Below are positions 1 to 10,860 of a stretch of 64,000 nucleotides of DNA, piece after piece. The position numbers and the translations under genes are program-made. Location of the stretch: the NCBI RefSeq assembly GCF_003672135.1, contig NC_039519.1, positions 5,580,001 through 5,644,000 of the forward strand. Direction: 5' to 3'. The first letter of the stretch is position 1, and the number at the start of each line of letters is the position of its first letter. Under the pieces are notes generated by a model. The model was not told the DNA's origin and searched no databases. It saw only the letters and a program-made list of their open reading frames with translations. Origin of the DNA: Ooceraea biroi. Lineage: Eukaryota > Arthropoda > Insecta > Hymenoptera > Formicidae.

Positions 1-439
1 TTGTTTTCGTTTTCCGTGACAGTAAGTATAATAGATCGAAGTTGAATGTTAACTTTCCGTGGCTTAATTATCATTTTTACTCATTTTTTAATACTTTATT
101 CATCTTTATTGTCATTGTCTTGTTAATTGCAATTAATAAAATTCTATTAAATCACTAACGAAGCGATAAAAGTTTCGTTACAAAATTATAAAATGATGAG
201 AAATTCTTTACAAGATTAAAAAAGTGAAATAAATCCAATTCCGCATTTTCTTGAAGATACTTTCTCGTACTCTTGTTCTGCAATTTTATAGATTTTTGCC
301 TGATTCGCAACATTACAAATAAAATTGTGTTTTGTCTTTCACATAGGCTAACAGCGAATCGGCGCTTGGCAAATATGCAGGTGGTGTGGCCGGCGCCGCG
401 GGAGACGCAGCACTCTTTGTCGCCAATCACGCGTATTAG
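1..439 (+). CDS. 3' end of an unrecognised gene (last exons only)
   Basis: Bases 347-439 look like a terminal coding exon. It is preceded by a pyrimidine-rich acceptor ending CACATAG and reads 30 residues, rich in Gly and Ala (ends ALFVANHAY), to a TAG at 437-439. Bases 1-21 end in a strong donor (ACA then GTAAGT at 22-27), and their open frame joins the 347 exon in phase 0, giving an intron of 325 bp. The rest of the gene lies left of the window. I do not recognise the protein. The tail is too short for a family call, and the exon could be a chance open stretch, though the GC content of 347-439 stands out from its AT-rich surroundings. Confidence 0.4.
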
Positions 440-2269
440 GTTGATCCACAGAAAAATTCGAACAAAAGACGAGACGCGAGATAAGCCATCGTTGGAAGTA
501 CCTCGCTCGATCATTATCACTGTTCTTCCCAAGGAAGTTGCGCAAAGGAAGAAGTTCTCTCAAAGATCAAGACGCGTGCAAAATCTTTACAAGATCATTT
601 TATCTCTTCTTTTTTACTCGTTGAAAGCATTATATCATTTCTCATTGATAATTATGTTTTTAAATTGAAACTTTTAATCGATCAATTTTTTACGCAAATT
701 TCTGTCGATCAGGTACGTTTTTTAATTGATCTTTACATAATTTTTGAACTATGGTACTTCAATATCAATATCCAATTAAATTATTGGTGCTTCATCGCCA
801 CTTTTATCACTTTTAAAGAGAAATTAATTTAACGTGATCCTAAGCGATATTAATAATAATCGAAGAAGGAAGATCGAAACGTTACGCACTGACCGTGAGC
901 AGATTTTTGCAACATTCGATATTACGATACGCGTTATTATTATATTCTGTAATGCCATAATACAAAAGCAAATATATATCTATGTATATATGTTTTTGTA
1001 TATTATATATATATATATACATATATAGTCAGTGCGTTATTATATATCATATATATATTCTACGTGTATAAATTAAAGAGAACTATAAACAAGATATGCA
1101 AAATGATGCGAATATTAAATGTTAATTGTTAGTGACTGAATCGAATATTACGAAATCATGCTGCATCGTGTCATCTACATATGTATACAGTACTATGTGT
1201 ATCTTAAATAGCTAAACTTAAGCAATTTATTGAGAACTATCTCGTATGTCAATGTTATATCCAGATATTTTCATTGTAATCTAGGTCACCAAATACAACT
1301 GTGGAGGGCAAAAAGAACTGTTATTTATTCTTGAATCTTTCCTAACAGTTTTTGAATAATTAATCGAACACATAATTGTTAGCAAAAGCATATTTTTGAA
1401 AAAGAAATTTATTTATTATCTGAACAGTATAATTTACGAAAAAAAATTATCTGATCCGCCGTTAAGTTCCAGTCTTAATATTTAAGTCCAAATACTTAAT
1501 CTATATCTTGAAAAAATAAATTAATTTGACTCTTTTAATCCATCTTAATTTCTTGGCACTTTAGTGCTTTAAAATGAAAGCTTTCTATTCTACGCTATTA
1601 AAATTAAAATACTATATGTAACTGAAACTTTTAATCAGTCCAATCTTTTACGCAAATTTCTGTCGATCAGGTATGTTTTTTAATTAATCTTAAATTACAT
1701 AACTTAATGAAAAATAAAATATATACTAAACATACAATAATGTTACGAAAATAAAGCATCTGGTGATCGAGTGCCGGTAACTGTTAATCAGATCGTGATA
1801 ATGCAGATGCTCTATACTTTTAATCCCTAGAGCTTGAAGTCTTCATATTAGTTCTTAAAACCTCCACTACAAGACTCCACCGTCTCGTGAGGAAAGTGAG
1901 CTACGAGTAGTACGACTCAATATGTGGTCAGCTGCAATTTACATTTTCATAGTACACAATCATGCAAATAAAATGAAACTTTTATTTTCAAGTTTATATT
2001 CGCAAGCCAGATCAAGTTTCGCTACTTATTTTTAAGCAGTAAAAGTTTAGATAAATTTTAATTTGCAAATTATATTGCTGAAATATTGAACTAGTTTTGG
2101 TTTTGAGTAATACAATTCGAAACAGTTAATTTCTATTTTTAGAACTATCTAAAAATAGAAAGTACTAACGTACGATTGAATAAACCATTTCGAGATTAAA
2201 AAATAATACGACTGAATAAAACGTTTCGAGATTAAAAAAAAGTCTAACTTTTTCTAACTAAATATATTT
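440..2269. other. noncoding AT-rich interval
   Basis: No convincing coding frame. A stretch of about 67 bp is present twice in direct orientation (665-731 and 1622-1690, core ACGCAAATTTCTGTCGATCA), followed each time by a T-run. A TA-rich microsatellite lies at about 1000-1060. Part of this may be the 3' UTR of the gene ending at 439; no clear polyadenylation site was chosen. Confidence 0.5.
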
Positions 2270-2451
2270 TTAACCGAATACATCAATTCGCATATTGCTC
2301 GAATAAACGAGATATGCAAACAAAGGAAATAAATATTTTCCCATTTAAGATAATTATATTTATGTAGGAAGTCTAAAATATATAAAAATACTGTCGCTGA
2401 ACGCAGGAGATAAAAACCTGCTTCCTACTCTCTTTTTTAACATACTTAATA
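2270..2451. repeat. direct duplication, copy 1 (TATA/poly-T block)
   Basis: About 180 bp repeated at 2570-2751 with a 302-bp offset and roughly 85-90 % similarity by eye. It holds GAGATATGCAAA, a TATAAAAATA box at 2381, the motif GTAGGAAG, its inverted partner CTTCCTAC about 65 bp later, and a short GCAGG/CCTGC hairpin ending before a T6 run. The arrangement looks like a small promoter followed by a short transcribed hairpin, but no known RNA was recognised. Confidence 0.55.
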
Positions 2452-2569
2452 CTTTATTTAATAATTACATACAAAACCACGTATGAAGACACGTTTCATA
2501 AATATATCTTTTTCTCTTTGAAAAATTGAAGACATTTTGATATATATCTCTATTTGGTTTGACGCTAAC

Positions 2570-2751
2570 TTTTAACTAAGTACGTTAACTTGCATATTAT
2601 TCAAATAAACGAGATATGCAAATGAACAATGCAAATCAATATTTTCCCATTCAAGATGATTATATTTACGTAGGAAGTCGAAAATCTATAAAAGTACTGT
2701 CGCTGAATGCAAGAGATAAAAACCTGCTTCCTACTTTTTAACATACTTAAT
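2570..2751. repeat. direct duplication, copy 2 (TATA/poly-T block)
   Basis: Second copy of the 2270-2451 block. It keeps the ATGCAAAT octamer, a TATAAAAG box at 2687, the GTAGGAAG/CTTCCTAC pair and a T5 run. The GCAGG half of the small hairpin is changed to GCAAG. It ends about 120 bp from the stop codon of the neighbouring minus-strand gene, so it lies in or just beyond that gene's 3' region. Confidence 0.55.
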
Positions 2752-2872
2752 ATATGCTAATACTTTACGCTAATCAGTCTTAAATTTCGTATTTTATAGG
2801 CACTTAATAGGAAAACCTTAACAAAAAAATCAACTTTTTAAGAAAAGAATACTTTTTATAGAATACGTTCTC

Positions 2873-5800
2873 TCACATCTCGGTCAGCATGAAGCTATAG
2901 CTTCTGCAACGTGGACACTGAGCATGGTCGTGCAGGAAGACGATCTGTACAACAAAAATCAGAAAATCAAATAATATGATATAATAATAAAATAAGAGAT
3001 ACAGATGATATTAACTATCATAATATTGTTAATCTAATATTATTAACAATTAAAACAAAACAGAAGAAACAATGCAATTTAAGGGGGAAGCCTGCTTTAG
3101 AACGTTGAAAATAAGGTATAATTTTACGAATTGTTTTGGAGAAACTATACAGCGGATCATTATAAAACTTTGATGCATTTATTAGTACATGTTTAAAGAT
3201 AAAAAAAATTATTTTTTGATTTGAATATATCGCCTGTAGAGGTCGTCCTGGAGGCATCTTAGTGCAGCCGGCATTGTAAATTGGTGAGCATTCTCCTGCC
3301 TCCAAATTTCATCCAAACTGAAAAATTGAAATATTTTCTCGTTATTTATGAATTCCCATCGTCGATGAACCTTTAATATTCATAAAAACATTAAGTTAGA
3401 CAATTACTTTTGCATGAAAAAGTTCAAAAACTTTGCCTAAAAATCGTACTTTTGTGTTCTAAGCTCCACCATTTTGGCACTTTTCAACTTTTTTCTTCTC
3501 TCTTTGGTTCAACGACGATGGGAATTCATAAATAACGAGAACATATTTCAACTTTTCAGTTTAGACGAAATTTGGAGGCAGGAGAATGCTCACCAATTTG
3601 CAATGCCGGCGACGCGGCTGCACTAAGATTTCTCCAGGACGACCTCTACAAGCGAATATTCAAATCAAAAATAATTTTTTTTATCTTCAAACATGTACTA
3701 ATAAATGCATAAAACTTTGATGCATTTATTAGTACATGTTTAAAGATAAAAAAATTATTTTTTGATTTGAATATATCGTCTGTAGAGGTCGTCCTGGAGG
3801 CATCTTAGTGCAGCCGGCATTGTAAATTGGTGAGCATTCTCCTGCCTCCAAATTTCATCCAAACTGAAAAATTGAAATATTTTCTCGTTATTTATGAATT
3901 CCCATCGTCGATGAACCTTTAATATTCATAAAAACATTAAGTTAGACAATTACTTTTGCACGAAAAAGTTCAAACACTTTGCCTAAAAATCGTACTTTTG
4001 TGTTCTAAGCTCCACCATTTTGGCACTTTTCAACTTTTTTCTTCTCTCTTTGGTTCATCGACGATGGGAATTCATAAATAACAAGAACATATTTCAATTT
4101 TTCAGTTTGGACGAAATTTGGAGGCAGGAGAATGCTCACCAATTTGCAATGCCGGCGACGCGGCTGCACTAAGATTTCTCCAGGACGACCTCTACAGGCG
4201 ATATATTTAAATCAAAAATAATTTTTTTATCTTTAAACATGTACTAATAAATGCATAAAACTTTGATGCATTTATTAGTACATGTTTAAAGATAAAAAAA
4301 TTATTTTTTGATTTGAATATATCGCCTGTAGAGGTCGTCCTGGAGGCATTTTAGTGCAGCCGGCATTGTAAATTGGTGAGCATTCTCCTGCCTCCAAATT
4401 TCATCCAAACTGAAAAATTGAAATATTTTCTCGTTATTTATGAATTCCCATCGTCGATGAACCTTTAATATTCATAAAAACATTAAGTTAAACAATTACT
4501 TTTGCATGAAAAAGTTCAACAACTTTGCCTAAAAATCGTACTTTTGTGTTCTAAGCTCCACCATTTTGGCACTTTTAAACTTTTTTCTTCTCTCTTTGGT
4601 TCATCGACGATGGGAATTCATAAATAACGAGAACATATTTCAATTTTTCAGTTTGGACGAAATTTGGAGGCAGGAGAATGTTCACCAATTTGCAATGCCG
4701 GCGACGCGGCTGCACTAAGATTTCTCCAGGACGACCTCTACAAGCGAATATTCAAATAAAAAAATAATTGTTTTTATCTTCAAACATGTACTAATAAATG
4801 CATAAAACTTTGATACATTTATTAGTACATGTTTAAAGATAAAAAAATTATTTTTTGATTTGAATATATCGTCTGTAGAGGTCATCCTGGAGGCATCTTG
4901 TGCAGCCGGCATTGTAAATTGGTGAGCATTCTCCTGCCTCCAAATTTCATCCAAACTGAAAAATTGAAATATTTTCTCGTTATTTATGAATTCCCATCGT
5001 CGATGAACCTTTAATATTCATAAAAACATTAAGTTAGACAATTACTTTTGCATGAAAAAGTTCAAAAACTTTGCCTAAAAATCGTACTTTTGTGTTCTAA
5101 GCTCCACCATTTTGGCACTTTTCAACTTTTTTCTTCTCTCTTTGGTTCATCGACGATGGGAATTCATAAATAACGAGAACATATTTCAATTTTTCAGTTT
5201 GGACGAAATTTGGAGGCAGGAGAATGCTCACCAATTTGCAATGCCGGCGACGCGGCTGCACTAAGATTTCTCCAGGACGACCTCTACAGGCGATATATTT
5301 AAATCAAAAATAATTTTTTTATCTTTAAACATGTACTAATAAATGCATAAAACTTTGATGCATTTATTAGTACATGTTTAAAGATAAAAAAATTATTTTT
5401 TGATTTGAATATATCGCCTGTAGAGGTCGTCCTGGAGGCATTTTAGTGCAGCCGGCATTGTAAATTGGTGAGCATTCTCCTGCCTCCAAATTTCATCCAA
5501 ACTGAAAAATTGAAATATTTTCTCGTTATTTATGAATTCCCATCGTCGATGAACCTTTAATATTCATAAAAACATTAAGTTAGACAATTACTTTTGCATG
5601 AAAAAGTTCAAAAACTTTGCCTAAAAATCGTACTTTTGTGTTCTAAGCTCCACCATTTTGGCACTTTTCAACTTTTTTCTTCTCTCTTTGGTTCATCGAC
5701 GATGGGAATTCATAAATAACGAGAAAATATTTCAATTTTTCAGTTTGGATGAAATTTGGAGGCAGGAGAATGCTCACCAATTTACAATGCCGGCTGCACT

Positions 5801-6339
5801 AAGATGCCTCCAGGACGACCTCTACAGGCGATATATTCAAATCAAAAAATAATTTTTTTTATCTTTAAACATGTACTAATAAATGCATCAAAGTTTTATA
5901 ATGATCCGCTGTATAGTTTCTCCAAAACCAATTCGTAAAATATACCTTATTTTCAGCGTTCTAAAGCAGGCTCCCCTCTTAATGTCTCATGCACAGAGGA
6001 TACGGTAACTCTAGGGAATAATATGAGATTTATGCAGCAGCGAATCAACATTTTCCTTCTTCTGTGCAGTTAACACGTGCAAGCTGATTAATCGTTACAC
6101 TCTTTCATGCTCTGCAATAGGCTTTAGCCAAATCCTGATTGCAAAAATTATAATGTTGCTGTACTAACCTTAGGATGCTGGGGACACATGTATCTGACTC
6201 TCCCCTTGGTCCAGAAGCCACAACCATTGCAAATTATGTTACAATGTGGTCTATAACAAATGCAATCTGTCGCATTTGTTCGTAGATTTTCCTTCTGAAC
6301 AATGTTCATATTGGTCGTCATTATATATTGTGATTCCAT
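2873..6339 (-). CDS. small cysteine-rich zinc-binding protein, two exons
   Basis: Exon 1 runs 6339 to 6169 (57 codons, ATG at 6339) and ends AAG with donor GTTAGT. Exon 2 runs 2944 to 2873 (23 residues plus TGA) after the acceptor TTTTTGTTGTACAG. Both junctions are phase 0, giving 80 residues. Exon 1 has a dense Cys/His block (residues about 26-55: CIC, HCN, C, CNGCGFW, then a basic stretch and CPQHPK). Exon 2 supplies a closing CPRC pair, so the joined protein has a complete set of metal ligands that neither exon has alone. This is the main reason to believe the splice. The layout recalls a small uncharacterised insect zinc-ribbon protein (CG13380-like), from memory only. No function is known to me. 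The 3.2-kb intron is almost entirely a foldback transposon. Confidence 0.65.
3083..5978. mobile_element. composite foldback element, five palindromic units, TTAA target
   Basis: Termini are inverted repeats starting GGGGGAAGCCTGCTTTAGAA and ending with the near-complement, flanked by TTAA at 3079-3082 and 5979-5982, as for piggyBac-type target duplication. The interior is five tandem units of about 546 bp (starts near 3172, 3719, 4265, 4812, 5357). Each unit is a palindrome with arms of about 200 bp around a loop of about 140 bp. Inner right arms contain a 7-bp GACGCGG-type insertion that left arms lack. The outermost right arm (about 5700-5900) lacks it too, so it pairs best with the outermost left arm. 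No transposase is encoded. It sits in the intron of the 2873-6339 gene. Confidence 0.85.
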
Positions 6340-7158
6340 ATTGTGTCAAATAAATCTACAAGTTTTGAAACAAATAAATGCAATATGTAATATCCAATAA
6401 AATAATCTTTCTAATTTCTTTTCATGTAATTGAGACGACTAAATTACTGTTTAAGCAATAAATAAGACAGTTTTACACTAAATGTAAGAGCTAGAAATTT
6501 CGATACTTGGCATAATTAACACAAAAGAGGAAGAAAAATAAGAAAACAGTGATGGAGGAAAAGAAAGAAAGAGATCTCGAAATCCATCCCCACGGCAAGG
6601 CAATTAACACTCGTCGCCTGTGTAAAAGACACCGATAAATCGGCAGAAATTTCGCTGCCGTAATTTACCCAAAGAAAACAAGGCGCCTCACCTGACGAAA
6701 TATGACTCGGTGGTTGTGTACGGCGTTATATACAGGAAGAAAACGATAGGACGCAACGTTTTATGCTTGACGCTAGATCGCGTCCACCCGAACCTCAAAG
6801 CACTTTCGGACTGATAGAAACGAACAACAGCGCGAAAAACGCGCCGATGACTAACGTATATAGTAAACTGCGCGCCCATATTAAGCAGGGGATCCAACAT
6901 ACGCGAGAGAGGATAACAGCGCGGATTTTCCGGTTCGAGAGTACAGTGGGTAAGAACAAAAGACGAGGGGCGGTTGCCCCTCTCGCTCACTCACTCGCTC
7001 TCCATCTCACAATCGGTTGTTTTCCTCGATATCGCTCCCTCCTAGAATATTATGACAGGGAAAGAGAGAGAGCACTATTTTTGTCTCTCCATCCTCTCTC
7101 CAATTGCTCCATAGATCGCGCAGTCTATTATATGTATACGTTAGTCTACTGTATTATA
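6340..7158. other. 5' flank of the zinc-protein gene
   Basis: Noncoding interval upstream of the minus-strand gene starting at 6339, so it should contain its promoter and 5' UTR. It is more GC-rich around 6560-7000 and contains GAGAG/CTCTC runs (6985-7010, 7058-7072) of the kind bound by GAGA-type factors in insects. No TATA box or start site can be fixed by eye. Confidence 0.35.
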
Positions 7159-7724
7159 CAGGGTGTCCCGAATTTAAATGTCCAAACTTCGGGAGCGTGT
7201 AGGGGATGATAAACCAAAAATAAAAAGTCCTTGGAGATATGCTCGTTTTTACTTCGTTTTGGAAAATCGCAAAAAAGAAAACGTAGATTTCATGCAGCGA
7301 TGACTCGTCGCTCCGGAATTCTTCTGCTTGAAAATCGGCGCCGCGCATACTCTCGCACTTCCTTTGTTTGTTTACATTTCTGCTTCTCTCCTATAAATTC
7401 GTCAGTTACTCATCAGAAGCCACCGAGTGAATTACTCCTGTGACAATGCCGCGTACATGTTCTAACGTTGAATATGCTGATATGGTTTTCGTGTATGGTT
7501 TCTGTGACGGTAATGCTAGGGAGGCGGTGCGAGAGATGCGCGCCGATTTTCAAACAGAAGAATTCCGGAGCGACGAGTCATCGCTGCATGAAATCTACGT
7601 TTTCTTTTTTGCGATTTTTCCAAAACGAAGTAAAAACGAGCGTATCTCTAAAGGACTTTTTATTTTTCATTTATCATCCCCTACACGCTCCCGAAGTTTG
7701 GACATTTAAATTCGGGACACCCTG
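7159..7724. mobile_element. long-TIR MITE, family F1 (CAGGGTGTCCCGAATTT)
   Basis: Inverted termini of about 190 bp begin CAGGGTGTCCCGAATTTAAA and enclose about 190 bp of unique sequence. A TA precedes the left end. The interior (ATG at 7446) begins a short frame with VEYADMVFVYGFCDGNARE, which matches the start of the DUF4817 helix-turn-helix found at the N-terminus of insect Tc1/mariner-superfamily transposases. It then runs into the right TIR. It is therefore an internally deleted, non-autonomous derivative. A near-identical copy is at 19370-19935. Confidence 0.85.
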
Positions 7725-8041
7725 TGTATGTTTATGGTCGGGACTCGCGAGGACGTTGTTTTCCGTCGTATTTGAATCGTGCTGTTACATCTTCAAATCG
7801 CGACGCAATATCCGCGGATCTCGATATCGCGATATCTGAATGCTTAAATTCAAATAATCTCTCTAAACGTTCCCTTTCAGCATGTAAATTAAGCAATTAA
7901 ATTATTATATCAATAAATAAGACGGATTGAAAATAGAGTTCTGTTTAAATATATTCTTTTCTCATGAATCCTATTCTAAAAAAGGCGTGTTAACTTCTTG
8001 ACTAGGAAATATGTTCGAATCGCGCGAATGTATAATAGAAA

Positions 8042-8080
<39 letters not shown>
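7725..8080. other. unclassified sequence between MITEs
   Basis: About 310 bp of unassigned sequence, including a self-complementary ATATCGCGATAT near 7825, ending in a TA microsatellite (8048-8080). The same stretch recurs inverted at 19023-19369 and direct at 19936-20290. No gene seen. Confidence 0.5.
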
Positions 8081-8084
<4 letters not shown>

Positions 8085-8842
8085 AGGCAGCACACATTGG
8101 TTTCAAAACCGTTTCATAAACGTTTTGCCGTAACGTTTCATAACCATTTTATTGAAACGTTTATTTAGGAGAAAAATGTCCAACGAAAAAACGTTAGGAG
8201 AAACGTTTCTTTTTCGGCAAAAAAACGTTTCAGAAACCATCAGAAAAATATTTATCAATTCTATATATCAGTGCCTCAAAGATAGACAGAGTTAAGTCAC
8301 ATTTTTGTAAAAAACTAGATTTTTATATTTTATGGATTACTCTCTAAATTTCGTGTAGTGGAATCTCACTCTTTTGAAATATCACTTCAAGTAATAGTGA
8401 TCCCAAAAGTTTCAAAAGAAAAGAGTATTGGATCGGTTTTCCGGATGGTTATTTATAAGGTGATAACACAAATGTTACTTGCGAGAACGTCACGTCTGGC
8501 CTGGCCATCTATCGGTCGCTTGGTGAATCAGAGGTGGGAATCACACACACTTGTGTTGATTTTTGTCTCTTGTTCCATAATCGAGTACATTGAAATGTAT
8601 GATGTAAAAATAATGAATACTCGCAAAGTAGAAATTACTATTTTTTCTATATTAATTATATAATTTCAAATCAATTTAATAAAACACATTTTTCGTTTCT
8701 GTGGAAACGTGAAAAATACGTTTTTAAAATTTCGGTCTAAAAACGGTTTCTATTTAAAAAGTTTCTTAAATGGTACTTTATGTTTCTTAGACATTAGATA
8801 CGTCTAAGAAACATATATTAGGCTAACATGTGCTGCCTGGGA
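8081..8842. mobile_element. MITE, family F2 (TCCCAGGCAGCACA)
   Basis: Bounded by TCCCAGGCAGCACA and its complement TGTGCTGCCTGGGA, with TA microsatellite on both sides, so the target duplication cannot be read. The subterminal regions are crowded with GTTTC/GAAAC motifs (AAACGTTTC variants in both orientations), typical of transposase-binding repeats in hAT- or Mutator-like MITEs; superfamily not assigned. No transposase frame. Other copies: 18286-19022 (inverted) and 20291-21052. Confidence 0.75.
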
Positions 8843-8861
8843 TATATTATATATATATATA

Positions 8862-9622
8862 CAGGGTGTCCCGGGTTTTAACCGACAAACTGCGGGAGCA
8901 TATTCTACTAGTGGAAATAAGAAAAAATTCTTATATCGAGTTTGCTTAGAAATGCTTTATTACAAAGTTATAAACCAATATTGAAAAGAAATATCAGATA
9001 AGTAATAACGGATTTTTTCACAAAAATATAAATTATCTACGCAATGATTTAGTGACGCATTTCAAAATGTTGTCCTTGCGCATCGATACAAGCTAGACAT
9101 CGACGTAGTACGGAATTTGTTACGGTACGACATTCCTGAAAATTTGGTTGTATCTCAGTAACTGAATTAGTAATTCGTTGCTTTAAATCTATCTGGTGCT
9201 CTCCTGTTAGGAAATCTACGTTGATACTCTCGTACGGCAGCTCGTGCATTTCCGTCACAGAATCCGTACACGAAATGAATATCAGTGTATTCCTCATTTG
9301 AAAACACTTTTGGCATTCTGATAGTAATTGCTAGTTGACACGACGATTGAAATCTAACAGCTACTGTTGTGAAAGTAACAATCATACTGAATCGTTTCAA
9401 CATAGTGAACATGAATACACGTGAATACACGTAACATAAACATCTTCGACCTTGCAAATTCTACACTATGTTCCGTCGTTACTTATCTCATATTTCTTTT
9501 CAATATTGGTTTATAACTTTGTAATAAAGCATTTCTAAGCAAACTCGATATAAGAATTTTTTCTTATTTCCACTAGTAGAATATTCTCCCGCAGTTTGTC
9601 GGTTAAAACCCGGGACACCCTG
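8862..9622. mobile_element. long-TIR MITE, family F3 (CAGGGTGTCCCGGGTTTTAA)
   Basis: Inverted termini of about 145 bp (8862-9008 and 9475-9622) start CAGGGTGTCCCGGGTTTTAA and lie in a TA-rich context. The interior holds both ends of a transposase gene with the middle deleted (see 9049-9316). It is a non-autonomous relative of F1 and F4. Copies: 17511-18256 (inverted, first bases CAAGGG) and 21072-21832. Confidence 0.85.
9049..9316 (-). pseudogene. deleted DUF4817-type transposase (N- and C-terminal ends fused)
   Basis: From the ATG at 9316 the frame gives a DUF4817-like helix-turn-helix start (residues about 6-40: HFVYGFCDGNARAAVREYQ, then RRFPNRRAPDRF). After an internal deletion and frame change, the remaining part ends RRCLACIDAQGQHFEMRH at 9049, which fits the usual C-terminus of the same transposase type (RRxxACIxxxGxHFE). 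All catalytic residues are missing. This identifies the parent of family F3 as a DDE element of the Tc1/mariner superfamily; the superfamily call is inference from memory of the domain. Confidence 0.6.
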
Positions 9623-10380
9623 TATATATATATATATATATTCAGATAAATATTTCCTGGAGAATATATTTGACGATTTGAAATATAAATCAAAGGAACT
9701 AATATTTGCTTTGTCGTGTTTTACAGACGCTGAACTGACTAACTGAGTACGTGTACGCGCGCGACAAAAGTTTCGCGCGTAATTATTTTCGCGTAATACA
9801 TTGTGCATAACTGTAACCATTGCATCGGGAGTGTCGCATATTAAAATAATCGTATGAAAAGTGTCGTTTTTTTCACGAGCCCTAAAGAATCACACGGAAG
9901 AGAAGAAGGAGGCTCGGAACGGGCATTGACGACGCAGAATCGAGCGGAAAGTAAGTCAGTCTTTCGGATGCCTGTTAACGCGAGCGGTTAACGCGATCAA
10001 GTACGTAATTATACGCAATCGAGTGTATTTTTCGCATTGTATCAGTCATACGCAAATGTACAATTATAACATTTAATAAAACGATTTGGTTCCGTATACT
10101 TTTTACATTTTGCACTACGCGTACACGCAGGCGTTCGAGAGACAAAGAAAAGAATAAAGATTAGCGAAAATAATAGAAGATAGAATAAGCCAACTCAAAC
10201 TTGAGCGCTACCAAGCCGCGTCATTCCCAGCTAGGTTACCCTTCGACGCGATCACATTAATAAGTAATGAGCAATTACTATTTTATCTATAAGTCATTTT
10301 TAACTGAATATTATAACAAATTCGTTTAGAATCCTATCAACAAGTTTAGTGCATACGAGCGTGTGCATATAAATCTCACT
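9623..10380. other. unclassified, GC-richer interval
   Basis: Sequence with CG-rich patches (GTACGCGCGCGAC near 9755) and no supported gene. It recurs inverted at about 16750-17510 and direct at 21833-22591, so it is part of the triplicated block. The frame at 9500-9820 (-) spans the MITE border and is not credible as a gene. Confidence 0.4.
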
Positions 10381-10860
10381 CTACCCATACGGCACGAAAA
10401 CATTTCAGAAATATTTCAGAAGTATTTCATCTGACAGATGAAAGCATCTCATAAACATTGCAAAATGTTTCTGCAACAGTTATGAGACAACTCCGGAATA
10501 GCAAAATGTCCGCGACACTTGCATTCAAAACCTTATAGAAAGGTTGCTGAAAGGTACAGATCAATCTGCAACCTTTCTGAAATATTGCCGAAAGATGATT
10601 AAAATAGCTGAGATCTTTTTGATATATTACTGAAGGTTAATTGAAATAAGTTTGAAACTTTCCTATGATGTTGCACACAAATTACAAAGCTCTTATTAAA
10701 ATCAATTGAAAATACTTCAGAAATTATATTTAAATTTATTATACGAGTATTCAGAAGATTGCAAATACTAAAAAGTTATAATAAAAATTATATATAAAAT
10801 GTATTTATTATTTTTATTGTACGTTTTTATTTAATATTTGCAATCTAATTAAATAATAAA
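10381..10860. mobile_element. left part of element X (CTACCCATACGGCAC), truncated
   Basis: Begins CTACCCATACGGCACGAAAA, the terminus seen complete at 22592-24883. It contains repeated AAACATTTC/GAAATATTTC motifs. At 10860/10861 the sequence departs from the other copies. Instead of continuing to the mariner 3' end it jumps to a plus-oriented, 5'-truncated mariner, close to the contig end. Confidence 0.6.

Noticed and set aside
3018..5938. Several 60-95-codon frames in the foldback element as genes
   Set aside because: All are repeats of the same arm sequence and run across arm borders into simple AT sequence.
8358..8663. 101-codon frame in the F2 element (also 20568-20873)
   Set aside because: Low-complexity, AT-driven frame with no transposase motif; broken by indels in the inverted copy.
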